From Macrocystis pyrifera (lineage: Eukaryota > Sar > Phaeophyceae > Laminariales > Laminariaceae), in assembly GCA_031763025.1 (NCBI GenBank), contig JASSKH010000011.1:868001-932000 (forward strand): DNA of 64,000 nucleotides, given 5' to 3'. A model generated the notes under the pieces. It did not search any database. It was not told the origin of the DNA and worked only from the letters and a program-made list of their open reading frames with translations. This document shows, piece by piece, positions 11,032 through 21,647 of the stretch (position 1 is its first letter; every line of letters begins with the position of its first letter). Both the position numbers and the translations under genes were made by a program.

Positions 11032-12229
11032 ACGGACTGCTTTGTGTTGTGGCGACGAGTTAAATGTGAAATCAACAACAACAACAACAACAAACAACAA
11101 CAAGGCACGGCCGCAGAGTAGACCCAACCTGACCCCAACCCGGACCCGAAACTAGCGCAGCTCGATCTTTTTTTATTACGAGTATCTGAGGTATGTATCC
11201 TAAGTCGTTCCCGGTCTACGAACTGTTTTTTGTTGGGGGTGTTGTTTTTGTTCGAACGTTTTTGATGTTGTGTTGAAGTTGGGGTATTGTGGACTCTTCG
11301 CATGATGCGTGGCTCCCTTACGTGTATGGCGGAGCAAAGATGTCGGGAGTCAGGAGACATGGCTATTATTTAATACGAAACTATTACCAATAGTAGCAAG
11401 GCAAAACGTGCACTGAGTGCACTGTGAAGGGTGTAGGGGCGAGCGTTTTACACTACCGCAAAACCTAACTGGTACCAGGTAGTCTTTGCGTGTCCGACTG
11501 CGTGGACAGTAGAAGTAAGTACATGCTCAAAGCGACTGCCCAGAAAAAAAAAAAAAAAAAAAAAACGCCGGTGCGTGCGTAGTACGTACGGACGAGCGCA
11601 TGCAACGACTGCTATCAATAACATAATAAAGAGGGAGAAACGAAAACAAACGTGGGTGCGATATACGTATGCACGCACCGTTTCCATTCACACCTATCAA
11701 TACCTATTGAATACCTACCTTCGACGACCCTCCCCCCCACGACAAAGATGTCGGGAGACAGCATTTGCAACCCCTCAACCTACCGCCGTAGACTGTGCTG
11801 ATGCGAGTGCCTCGACTTACGGGCGAGCGATGCGGTGTTCAATACCTGGTAGACGATTAAATCCTTACTACTGCTGTAAAAAGCGTTACCTGTGAATTCG
11901 ACCAACTGGGTGATCAATCACACCGCTACTTGCGCGAAGATGACTGCTGTCGAGACAATTTTCTACATCGTAGTTTGTGTTTTTTCTCAATACACCCGTG
12001 TATTTTTGTATTTTTTGTCGGCGCGTGTTGGAATGAACTAACCAGTGACCGAAGGGAATGGACGAGGAGCGTAAACATTCTGTAACGAAAAACGCTTCCA
12101 GAACCCAAAGATCGGTCTATTTCGTTTTTCTTTTTTTTTTCTTGGCGGGTTCGTTTTGGTTGTATTACTTGTTGTAGTTTTTTTTACAGACGAAAACGTG
12201 ACTCAATCGCGAACGTCTCTCGGTCAATT
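11032..12229. other. Intergenic stretch, no gene recognised
   Basis: Contains a CAACAACAA run (11070-11100) and a 22-23 bp poly(A) tract at 11543-11565. Open frames on both strands have no supporting motif or splice context. Confidence 0.4.
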
Positions 12230-12619
12230 TCCTTTTTTTGCCTCCCCGTTTGTCCTGGCTGTCCTTGTGGCTTTTGTTTAGCATTCAATTATTTTGCATT
12301 CAGTTCAGTCCTCCGCTCGACATGCGAAAACGTCTCACAGCCATGTGGTGTCTCCTATCAATGCTTCGTTTTCCTTGCCTTTTCGTTTTCGTCTTCTTGG
12401 TTTTTTTTTCCCCATCGCGTTCAGGACTGCTTGTAATCCCGTTTTGGAGGACATATTACTTGGAATTCGAGTCCGACATATATTTTAATAAGTGCAGCGC
12501 GGTACTTAACGGGTCAATTTGATATATTTAGTAGGCATCGCTCAATCGTTTCCTTCCCTTTTTTGTTTCCTTGCCGTTTTTGGTTGCGGCTCTGGACGGG
12601 GTGGGGTTTCTTCAATCAG
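12230..12619 (+). other. Sequence upstream of the first visible nadB exon, probably intron
   Basis: T-rich sequence ending in the acceptor CAATCAG (12619). The first exon visible downstream enters in phase 2, so at least one upstream exon with the start codon and any targeting peptide is missing from my call. An ATG at 12322 starts a hydrophobic frame, but its phase does not join the next exon. The acceptor and first exon bases (CAGTCCTTCGCTCGACA) recur with one mismatch at 12305-12321. Confidence 0.4.
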
Positions 12620-12855
12620 TCCTTCGCTCGACACCGACCTACTGGTCATCGGCTGCGGCATCGCGGGGGCGGCCACGGCTCTGCAGGCGGCTCGACTGGG
12701 CATGCAAGTGACCATGCTATCGTCCGCCCCGAAGAAGGACGACTGCAACTCCTTCTGGGCACAGGGGGGCATAATCTACAAGGCGGATGTGAGTCTTCGG
12801 TTTGACTGCTTGAATGCTTTCAAGCCCTCGAGTGCTTGCTACGCAGACGAGCATG
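12620..12855 (+). CDS. nadB: nadB exon a (FAD-binding domain)
   Basis: Acceptor CAATCAG|T. Encodes [13 protein letters not shown].. through [13 protein letters not shown]. Two donors are possible: GAT|GTGAGT at 12788/12789 and CATG|GTAAGG at 12855/12856. Only the second keeps the frame into the next exon, but it adds about 22 residues not expected from the family. Confidence 0.85.
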
Positions 12856-15800
12856 GTAAGGTCGAAAATAGCTCTTGGCGCGGTTTGACTGCTGGGGCGT
12901 TTGGCCCCTTGCCTGGCCCTGCATTACTGTTGTAAGGATTACCCTGAGCTGGGTAATCGATCGATCTTTTACTCCTGTAGCTCAGTGGTAGGTAATACCA
13001 TCACATGTGACGTCGTCCAGGTCACGGGTTCGAACCTCTTTGGAACCTTTCTTTACTTGCGCATGCGTGCCTAAAAAAAAAACGCATCTCCCTGGTTCCC
13101 CAGGTAATGAAACGAATAAGCGGGTAGGTCAGCGTACAGACGTATACGGTTCCGACGCACCCTAAGATCCCGCCGTTGAGAGGGGGGGGGTGTTGTAAGG
13201 ATCACCCTGGGCTGGGTAATCGATCGATCTTTTAACCCTAATAGCTCAGTAGGTAACCCGTTCACATTACTCTGTAGTCAGGTATATTGTGCCACATGTT
13301 GACCCCTTGACTGCTAGTGTATACTTTGATCCTAGACTGTACTCCTGCTCGTATTTATAGTTTTTGCTGCTGATGCTGCTCCTGTGTGTTGTTTGATGTC
13401 TTTCTTCAGGACGACACCCGGAGCTGCTTGCATCAGACGTCCACATCGCCGGCGCCGGCATGTGCAACGACTCCGCCGTCATGAAGCTTGCAAGAGAGGG
13501 ACCGCAGAGAGTCGAGGAGATGCTGCTCAGCGGCACAGCAGAGGTGAGCGAATATATTTTTCGGTTTTCATTTGGCTTTTTCCTCCTCTGGATGGTTGAT
13601 AAAACTAAACCTTGAAAAGCGCGTCACACTTCACATCAGTCTATATACTCGTACGGGTCTCAACTGGCCCTCAAGAAAAGCACCGATCAAAAATACATAT
13701 GAAAACCCCTCCCCCCCTATATCCCCCCTCTTTCCTCCCCCCTCCCTCCCCTCTCTCCCCCCCTCTCACTTCCACCCCGCCTGTCTCATCACCCCCCTCC
13801 TTCCCTTGCTGCATCCCTCCCTCCCCTATCTGCCTTCCCCATCCCTCCCTCTTCCCCCCCCTGTCCTCAATCCTCCCTCTCCACACCGCCCTCCCCATCC
13901 CCACCCCGTCCCCGTCCCCCACCGCCTCCACCTCCCCTGCCGCCTGTATGTTGCCTGTAGGTACCGTTTGATCGAAACTCTCAGGGTGGGCTAGCCCTCT
14001 GTCTCGAGGCATCTCACAACCGCGCCCGCATCATCCATTGGCGCGATGAGACGGGCAAGGCCATCACTACCAGCGTTCAGGCGGCCGCCGCGCAACACCC
14101 CAACATCCGACTCATAACCGCCGCAACGGCCGTGGACATGGCCATGGCGGGGCAGCAGTGCGTGGGCGCTCACGTCCTAATCGAGGTAAGAGGCCCCGAG
14201 GCCGCGCGTCCGTAACAGGAACAAAACGTTTCGGGGTGTGGGATTTTTTTTTCTGAATTGAACACAGGGGTACTACAACACGACACCCAATGAAAAAAGG
14301 AGGAAGACGGAGCCGCATTCGCCACCGTATGTCGGAATTGAAAACAAACTGCGTAACGGGTTGGAATTTTGGCCAGCAGTGAGATACATAAATCTTGTTT
14401 TTTTTCGGTTTTGTTTCACTTGATTTTTGTATACCTCCCCATGTCTCGGACTCGAAAAAAAGAAGTGGGGAGTCCATTTTTTTTTTGCCCCCGTGTACCG
14501 TTGGCCGTGAGGCTGTTTTTGTTTTTTTTCAGGACTGTCACGGGTCGGGTCAAAACTCGCTTGTCGGGTCGGGTCGGGTCGGATCATCTAATGTGACCCT
14601 GACCCGACGCGTGAGATGGTAAACTCTGGCGGCGGCGCTCCTTGATCCTTGGGTTGGTCCGCTCAGTTTCTTGTTTAATTCCTTGATTTTTGTTTCTTTT
14701 CTTGAATTTCTCGATTTGTTTCCTTCCTCCATTTATCATTTCCTTCTGTTCGGTTTCCTTCTTGCAATTAGAACCCCGTCAATGGCGTCGGCGGCACCAG
14801 CGACCAAAAGTACAGCCTGCAATCCATCCACGCCCCGGCCACCATCCTCGCCACCGGTGGTCTTGGCGACCTCTACGCCCATACCTCCAACCCCGCTAGC
14901 GCTAAGGGTGCGGGGTTCGCCATGGCGCTTAGGGCCGGCGCCGCCCTCTCCGGAATGGAGTACGTCCAGTTTCACCCCACAACCCTGCACCTTCCCGGGC
15001 AACGCAGCTTTCTGCTGACCGAGGCCCTTCGGGGGGAAGGGGCGAGGCTGATCGACCAAAACGGCGGGTGCTTCGCTAGCAACTATCATCCCGATGGGGA
15101 GGTGAGAAGAAAAGGTTGGAGGTGTTCTACACCAAAAGAGGGATTTTTTTTTTTTTTTGTGTTTCGTTTCTGTCATGTTATTTTTTTCCGTGTGCGCTTG
15201 TCAACTGTACGTGTTGTGTTTGTTTTGAAGAGATGCTGAGGTTGCGGAAGACCATGAGAATTTTTTGGTTGTGTTTTTGCTTGGAAGGTATCTGAGGAGA
15301 GTACGAGGAGGGATGATTTTCTATTTCTGTGTATTTTTTTTCGAGAAATTACGAGAGGATTTGTGTTTTGTTGACGAAGGCTCTTGTATTGGAGAGGGAG
15401 CAAACACAAAGCTGATCGGCTGTTGATCAATCCCCACCCCTCCCACCCTCATCCCCTACACCCACTAATGTCTGCTCTTGTACTCGTACCGGTTATCCAC
15501 TCCCACTCTACCTATGATGTTATATTGGTTTTGCACGGCCAAGGGACGGGGTTGGCGTGCTTATTCCACGCGTGTGTGTGTTTGTGGTTGGTCGGGTTTG
15601 TATGAGGAGAGTTGGGACAACGCATCAGCACATCTTTTGGTCTCTGCTTAACACCCCCACGCGCTGAAAATCTGCGAAAATCTGCGTATTTCCTTGTGTT
15701 TTCTTTCCTGATTCTTGTTTTTTCTCTTTCATAGAAGTGTATGTCGTGCTTGTCATGTCCAGTAGGATGAGGTATGGCATTGCATTGTCTACTGCTGCTG

Positions 15801-18800
15801 CTGCTGTGCTCACTTGCGCACGTAAGAATGGACTAAAAATAAAAAAGGAAGACAACGAAGCGAAGCAAAAAGAAAGAGCAGATAGCAAAAAAGCGAAAAG
15901 GAGGATACAGACCAAGAGACACAAGAAGACAGAGACACAAAGAGGAGCAAACGGGAAAAAAGGAGGGAGGGAAAAAAATAAAAGGAAAAAAAGGGACAAA
16001 AAGGAGCGGGGAGGGGAAGATGATGCGAAAGGCAGGCACTGGTGCATACAGACACGCAAAGTTGCCCGGGGGGCACCATGCTACTGTAGTTACTTGGGTC
16101 CCAAACAAGGGAGCGCATCATGACGAGATGATGGCCATACCCAGGCGTCAGTCTGTTGGGTAGACAGCCTCCCCCCCCCCGGTGTAAGACATAGCAGTTG
16201 TTCGTAGTCGCGCGCAAATGTCTGATGCGTTTTGATTGGCTGATTGGTGTATTTTGGAGCCTCAAATTGTCCTACGGGATATATGCGGTGGGTTTTATGT
16301 TTTCCCGAATGGGTTGCATAAAAATATATTTGGATGATTTTCGAGGGTCACGGGGAAGAGGGCTGAGAGGCCCCTTGCAGCTTGACCTCAGTATTCTACG
16401 ACAACGACGATAATAATAATGACATTGCTTCTTTAGCTCCCGCGCCTCATGGCAAGGTCGAGCGGTGCACCACCCGGCGCACGAGTTGTCCCCTCACACT
16501 AGCGGCAGTGCTCTACGACTCGTCGTGGTCGCAGAGTACTGCCGCTGGCGTGAGGGGGCAACTCGTGCGCCGGGTCGTTCACCGCTCGACCTTGCCATGA
16601 GGCGTGGGAGCAAAAGAAGCGATGATACTATTGTTATTATTATTATTATTATCGTCGTTGTCGTAGAATACTGAGGTCAAGCTGCAAGGGGCCTCTCATC
16701 CCTCTTCCCCGTGACCCTCGAAAATCATCCAAATATATTTTTATGCAACCCATTCGGGAAAACATAAAACCCACCGCATATTCCCGTCGGACAATTTGCG
16801 GCTCCATAAAATCACACCAATCAGCCAATCAAAACGCATCAGACATTTGCGCGCGACTATGAACAACTATTATGTCTTACACCCCGGTACCAGGTATCGA
16901 CTAAAGCGGAACCGGTTCCACCTGAGTGCGGCAGCCGCTCCCGCACCGCACTTATTCCTCTCGAGTGCGGTAGCCGAACTTCAAGTGGGGTGAATTTGTG
17001 TCTATTAGGACCGGGTAGAGATTTTCACCGCATTTATTACGTGAGGCCCCGCACTCAATGGGACCACACTTTTAGGACTGCAGTCCCATATGGGGGACAA
17101 ACCATTCAAATTTCAAGTACTTTGTCCCCAAAACTGATGTAAAGATACAAGAGACTGCAGCACTAAAAGGGTTGATTAGGTGGGGCCGTCCCTCGCCGTA
17201 CTGAAAAATATACGGAATAAAGACCGAAAGGATTTACGAGTTTCTAAATGGTAAAATTCGGTAAAAATGGAATATAGACGAGGCGTATTACGCAGCTTGC
17301 AAAGTTGAGTATCAACCATTTAATCAGTCGAACTCACAGCTGACGTATTTCAAAATTTATAAAATGGCGGTCATACCGGAATAATTAACGCAATTCGGAA
17401 ACGGTGTTGTTACGTTACGTATCATGAAGCTTTAAAAAATATGGCATTTTAAGAAAAATGAAGACGGGGACGTAGCGGTCCGAACGCATACAGGAGTAAA
17501 AACTCGGCGAGTAAAAGATACTATCGCTCGTAACACAGCAGTAGAGTATACTCCCGTAACTGCCATCATTGTTTAGGACCGCATTATCGTTTTAGAGGTC
17601 AGAGTACCTACCACATGACCAGGTAGGAGGGAGGGAAGGAGGCAGGGAGCAAGGGAGGGGTGGAGAGAGGGGAGGGAGCCTCCGCGAGGACTTCGACCTG
17701 ATGCGTGCGGCATGTGTCTAGCCGTTTCGAAAGAAATTTGTCCGTAGGTGACCATTGAGTGACCCTGATCGGACAGACAGACAGACAAGACAGACAGACT
17801 GTTTCTGAATGCGTTCTAGAGACAACAAGTGTACCGCCACTTAATTGTGGAGTGTAAGGCTAAGTTTACTGCTGGGTCTGCGGTATGTTCGAAAAAACAA
17901 AGTCGATTTATCCCCACCGCGGTACGTCAGTAATAAATAGTATCATTCGATAGTACGTGCATGTCATTTTTTTTCTTTGTTTTAATCCGTAGCGCGTCCT
18001 CCCCCCCCCACCCCCCCCTTCTATATACCTGGTATATATATATAGAGGTTTGATTGGTGTCGGTTGGCGACGACGCTGTAAAACACGCCTCTCACTGCGT
18101 GAGATAGACAGCCAGGGTACCGGTTTTTTTTTTTTGGCGGTCGGTCACAGCTGGTTGTAGAGTTAGATCATTTTTGTGCGGGGAGAGCCTTTACTCCGCA
18201 CAAAGGGGATGATCGTATCACGTAGTGTGTATATGGTGAGGCACCCACGAGGCAGTTACATAGTAATACCCATTGCTATCTCTGGAAGTGGCCACACCAG
18301 AAATTAAATCAATTCGTTGATGCTGTCATCCATATGCAAGAAAATCCGCCTCTAAGACTGTTCTTTGTAGGATGCAGCTCGCCCTTCATGCGACTAGCCG
18401 GACACCTCATGGCGCTTCGCGCTTTGCGCTTGGTGCAAACAATGTCTGCCTGGTCGGTGAGAACCCGACGCGCTCCGTCCCGGCATTGTAGGGACGCGAG
18501 GGTCTATCTATGGCCATACCACTACGGACGCGTTCTACGATAGAGGGAGCAAGCACATTTCCGCTAAAATGTTTTCTGAATGACGGGGCTCCTTACCCCG
18601 AAATCGTCGGGATGCCAATCTTGTCTCGAAAAATAACGTTGCTGTATGCTTGGGAAATGGGATTATTCATCGGGATGCGATTTAATTTTTGCTGGAGTCA
18701 GGTTTTGGGTGAGGTTTGGAGCTCCTTAAGGTCAAGTGAGGAGCCTCAGAATAATTAGCGTGAGCCTCTATCGTAGAACGCCTCTACGGCCGTGCGTGAT

Positions 18801-19367
18801 AACAAGTACACCCCCCCCCCACGCCTCCCACCCCCCTTTTGACCGATTGACCGATCCAGTTGGCTCCTCGTGACGTCGTGAGCCGTACCATCCTCAGTGA
18901 AATGCGGCGGCAGAAGGCCTCCCACATGTACCTCGACATCTCGCACCGCTCTCCTGACTGGATCAAAGGCCGCTTCCCCGGCATCGACGAGCACTGCCTC
19001 GGCCAAGGGTTGGATATGACCAAGCAGCCCTTGCCGGTGGTGCCTGCCGCGCACTATTTCTGCGGAGGCGTTTCGACTGATCTGATTGGACGTACCACTG
19101 TCCGCGGGCTGTTCGCTGCCGGTGAGGTGTTCTGGTTGGATTGGGTTTTGGGGAGGTCGCGATTGACCTCATTAGTCGTACCACTACGGTTCGCGGGCTG
19201 TTGGCTGCAAGTCATCTTTGGGATGGGCTTGCGTATTGGCGAGGTTGGGTTGGGTGCGACGCACCTGTCGTATGCTTCTCTAAGGAACTGCCAAGAAAAA
19301 CGTGCAGCGTTTTATTTGGTTCCTGCTGAATGTACCTCCCGCCCCTCCTCTCTTTATCCCCCCCCCT

Positions 19368-19401
<34 letters not shown>

Positions 19402-20502
19402 ATCACTCGACGTGCTCCGTCTGGGCATTGTATGGATGCGAGGGTCTATGGTAATACGACTGCGGCCATGCATGATATTGAGTACACCCCCCCACCCGTT
19501 ATCCACTCCCTGACCCTGCCCCCCTCCCACCCACCCCCACCCCCCCCCCCCAAATTGATCATTTTTTTCTGTTTCTTTCGTCCAGGGGAGGTTGCCTGTA
19601 CCGGTCTTCACGGGGCCAACCGTCTCGCCTCCACCTCCCTCCTCGAGGGTCTCGTCTGGGGCTGCTCCATCGCCGAGCACCTCGCCGACCGCACTGTATC
19701 GGACTCAAGGGATGGCCTGGCAGCTTCCGCGGACATGAGTGCGCTGGAGGCCCCGAACGTTCCTGGGACCGGTGCTCCTGAAGCTTCCCACAGGGCCCTA
19801 TCGTCTGCCTGGAAGGACATCAGGTGCGTGTTGGTTCGGGTTCAGGTTTTATGTTTGGCTCTTGAAGCTCACTTCAAATGGAAATACATCGACCGTTTAC
19901 ATAGTGACAATGAGCACCGAATGGTCCTTGAATTTCCGTCCAGATTGGAAAGGCTGTGCGTACGTAAATTGAGTGTTTTGTGCAAAATTGAAGTAGCATC
20001 GCGTAAAAATTGGGCCGATTTGGTGCATAATTTAGTCGACTTTCGTTGGTGTACGTGATATAACCTGATCTAAAACATATTTTTCTTGTTTATTTGTACC
20101 AGCGGTATTCTTTTTCATGCGCGCGTCCCAGGAGAATACACACACCTGTGGCGCACCACCTGTCTTTTTTTCTAACTTTTTCCTACTTTTTGTGTCTTGT
20201 TCATTTCTGCGGGCTCCAGGAACACCATGTGGGAAGAAGTCGGCGTCGTGCGCACGACATCCGGACTCCGTGATGGCGCCAATGCCCTCTCGGACCTTGC
20301 CGAGCACTGCACCGCGCTGTACGAGACGACCGCGCTTTGCCCGGACACCGTGGAGATTCGCAATGGCGCCCAGACGGGTGCTGTAATCGCAGCGGCTGCC
20401 TACAATAACCCCTGCTCGGTAGGAACCCACTTCATCATGGAGGATGAGGAGGAGATGCTGGAGGAAGAGGAGGAGGAGGACCAGGTGGAAGCTCGCGGCT
20501 GA
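12620..20502 (+). CDS. nadB: L-aspartate oxidase, seven visible exons (5' end missing)
   Basis: Flavoenzyme oxidising L-aspartate to iminosuccinate with O2 or fumarate, the first step of de novo NAD synthesis, followed by quinolinate synthase. In plants it is plastidial. The exons join to about 569 residues, close to the family's ~540. Order seen: Rossmann FAD site [17 protein letters not shown], then FWAQGGI, the capping region, HPTTLH, ALRGEGA (substrate arginine), [16 protein letters not shown] (active-site histidine), [18 protein letters not shown] (FAD/substrate closing motif) and the C-terminal helical domain ([10 protein letters not shown]). It ends in an unusual acidic tail ([15 protein letters not shown]). 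Exons: 12620-12855 (or -12788), 13410-13543, 13961-14185, 14772-15101, 18860-19121, 19586-19823, 20220-20502. All later junctions agree in phase. The first junction has two candidate donors (see findings). The 5' exon and any plastid presequence were not found. Confidence 0.95.
12931..13080 (+). mobile_element. tRNA-derived SINE-like copy 1, in nadB intron 1
   Basis: Carries A-box-like TAGCTCAGTGGTAGG and B-box GGTTCGAACC, 42 bp apart, and ends in an A-run. The stems of a working tRNA do not pair (no matching acceptor arms), so this is not a tRNA gene. A leader starting TGTAAGGATTACCCTG is shared with the copy at 13194. Confidence 0.6.
13194..13290 (+). mobile_element. tRNA-derived SINE-like copy 2, truncated
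   Basis: Same leader (TGTAAGGATCACCCTGG.. GGGTAATCGATCGATC) and A-box-like TAGCTCAGTAGGTAA. The B-box part is lost or diverged. Confidence 0.55.
13410..13543 (+). CDS. nadB: nadB exon b
   Basis: Acceptor TTCTTCAG|GA, donor GAG|GTGAGC. Encodes [15 protein letters not shown].. through LSGTAE, the start of the capping domain. It needs one base from the preceding exon to be in frame. Confidence 0.93.
13690..13925 (+). repeat. Long C-rich polypyrimidine tract in nadB intron 2
   Basis: About 235 bp almost free of G on the + strand (C with T and few A), leading to the exon c acceptor. Could form triplex or i-motif structures. No coding. Confidence 0.85.
13961..14185 (+). CDS. nadB: nadB exon c
   Basis: Acceptor CCTGTAG|G, donor GAG|GTAAGA, phase 0 at both ends (75 codons). 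Encodes [19 protein letters not shown].. with [10 protein letters not shown], the conserved capping-domain strand seen in the family. Confidence 0.95.
14772..15101 (+). CDS. nadB: nadB exon d
   Basis: Acceptor GCAATTAG|A, donor GAG|GTGAGA, 110 codons in phase 0. Holds [29 protein letters not shown] and [12 protein letters not shown], which are core FAD- and substrate-binding motifs. Confidence 0.97.
16181..16884. mobile_element. Foldback (hairpin) element, arms about 350 bp
   Basis: Sequence from GGTGTAAGACAT inward to 16519 is repeated in reverse complement from 16528 to ATGTCTTACACC at 16884, roughly 90% identical, with a loop of only about 8 nt at 16520-16527. Arms share all landmarks (AATATATTTTTATGCAACCC, the CGACAACGACGAT run, CATGGCAAGGTCGAGCGGT). 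No open frame of note. It sits in a nadB intron, so the pre-mRNA should fold into long dsRNA. No target duplication was found. Confidence 0.92.
17077..17176. repeat. Short palindromic repeat family M, copy 2
   Basis: GACTGCAGTCCC, then GGGGACAAA, spacer, TTTGTCCCC, ending GACTGCAGCACTAAAAGGG. Best preserved of the three copies. Inverted arms suggest a very small MITE. Confidence 0.65.
18245..18560 (+). repeat. Dispersed repeat family R, copy 1
   Basis: Matches the reverse complement of 50760-51035 (GAAGTGGCCACACC, GCTGTCATCCATATGCAAG, TGTCTGCCTGGTCGGTGA, GACGCGAGGGTCTAT). A tail at 18733-18790 (GAGCCTCAGAA.. TCGTAGAACGCCTC) also occurs at 48983-49045. Confidence 0.75.
18860..19121 (+). CDS. 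nadB: nadB exon e
   Basis: Acceptor CGATCCAG|T, donor GCCG|GTGAGG (phase 1). Begins LAPRDVVSR, directly continuing exon d, and ends [19 protein letters not shown] 3.76 kb intron precedes it. Confidence 0.97.
19369..19400 (+). repeat. Poly(C) run of 32 in nadB intron 5
   Basis: An uninterrupted run of 32 C. Followed directly by a family R fragment (19401-19490) with GTGCTCCGTC.. TGGATGCGAGGGTCTAT. Confidence 0.9.
19586..19823 (+). CDS. nadB: nadB exon f
   Basis: Acceptor CGTCCAG|G, donor CAG|GTGCGT. Continues the glycine codon from exon e into [18 protein letters not shown], then a variable linker of small residues before SAWKDIR. Confidence 0.96.
20220..20502 (+). CDS. nadB: nadB exon g (C-terminus)
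   Basis: Acceptor GGCTCCAG|G completes an arginine codon. Encodes [16 protein letters not shown].. and [18 protein letters not shown], the helical C-terminal domain. Ends at TGA 20500-20502 after a run of Glu/Asp. Confidence 0.95.
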
Positions 20503-20525
20503 GGAAGGGAGTTGGACCACCGCAC

Positions 20526-20526
<1 letters not shown>

Positions 20527-20558
<32 letters not shown>
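20527..20558 (+). repeat. Poly(C) run of 32 in the nadB 3' region
   Basis: An uninterrupted run of 32 C, starting 25 bp after the nadB stop codon and so probably in its 3' UTR. Confidence 0.9.
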
Positions 20559-20659
20559 ACCACTCTACCACAACACGCGCTCGTTTTCTTGTTGTTGTGG
20601 CGGGAAGTCGTTTTTCCAACTCATTTTTTTGCTGTTATTCATTCCCGAAACGGGGCGGT

Positions 20660-21270
20660 GGTAAAATGGATAAGATATTGATACTTGATTTAATATTTGG
20701 ATAAGATCTCGATCTGATTATTAATAGATGGGATAATATATTTGGATGGGATGGAATCCCGTTGTATGATTTCACGCAAGCGAAATATCCAGTGGTATGC
20801 TTTTGTTTTTCAAGCACAAACTATGGATTGGAATCCCGTGTGTTGGGCTTGTACGCACCAATATATGGGTTGGAGTTTGGGACAAAGATATGGATGGGAT
20901 TGGAATCCAGGAGTGATTCCGTACGCAAGACGTATACCATGGTATATTTTGTATCCCACTATCTGTTGAGTGATTTCACGCACAAACTATGGTGTGGATT
21001 GGTCGGCCTGTAGTTTGTAGGCTAGCGTCGTTAGTCCCGCGGTACACCCGACCTTTTGGGGGCATGTTTTTTATGCTCTACCTGGCACCCTGGTACAATA
21101 CGAGTACTTTTTTTTCCATGTTCTATCCGGTATCAGGTACCTGTTAGTTTTATGTTTCTTTCCCGACTCTGAAGACCTCTAGGGGGTTAAGCTAGAGCAG
21201 TGAGTGGCGCTGTATGCCTGTTCATTTGGGGGCATGTTTGTTTATGCTCCACCACTTGGTTCTTGACATG
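20660..21270. repeat. Degenerate repeats downstream of nadB
   Basis: 20680-21010 repeats phrases such as GGATTGGAATCC, GATTTCACGCA and CAAACTATGG at irregular spacing. 21040-21260 holds two copies of TTTGGGGGCATGTTT..TATGCTC. No gene recognised. Confidence 0.5.
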
Positions 21271-21647
21271 ATGTACGTTCTCAGTTGATATAATGTATTT
21301 TATAAATGCAGTAGGCGGTACCTGTGGAGGGGGGTGGTATCATGTACGACGACGCCGCTTCGTGCAAGAATAGCAGAAAAGTCCTGTTCAGTGTTACGTC
21401 TATTCAAGAACGCAACGTGTTGGGGTGTCCCCGTATCCCCTCTGTTGATAATGTAGGCGTGTTTGAAAGAGGGACCACTCGCCCATTCGGTCGCAAGACA
21501 TCCGGCCGAGGCAATAAGAGCTATGAATGCGTATGAGATGAATACAACAACGACCACATGTGAGCTGTGATCAAGGTTTACCAGAGACAATCTGCATACT
21601 ACTCGTTACAATAGTCGCCTGTTGTGATTTGTAGTCCGTTGAACATG

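Larger units (their letters stand above)
15102..18859 (+). other. Large nadB intron 4
   Basis: 3758 bp between exons d and e, which join in frame. Contents: T-rich start, a purine-rich block at 15830-16030, a long hairpin (16181-16884), a family M element (17077-17176), an AT-rich segment, a C-run near 18000-18020 and family R fragments (18245-18560, 18733-18790). No additional nadB coding is needed here and none was seen. Confidence 0.85.

Noticed and set aside
12973-13049. A tRNA gene in nadB intron 1
   Set aside because: A- and B-box motifs are present but acceptor and D stems do not pair and there is no clear anticodon arm. The same leader recurs at 13194, so a SINE-like repeat is more likely.
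15810-16265. 151-codon minus-strand Phe/Ser-rich frame
   Set aside because: Lies in a nadB intron across a purine-rich run and one arm of the hairpin. Composition explains the open frame.
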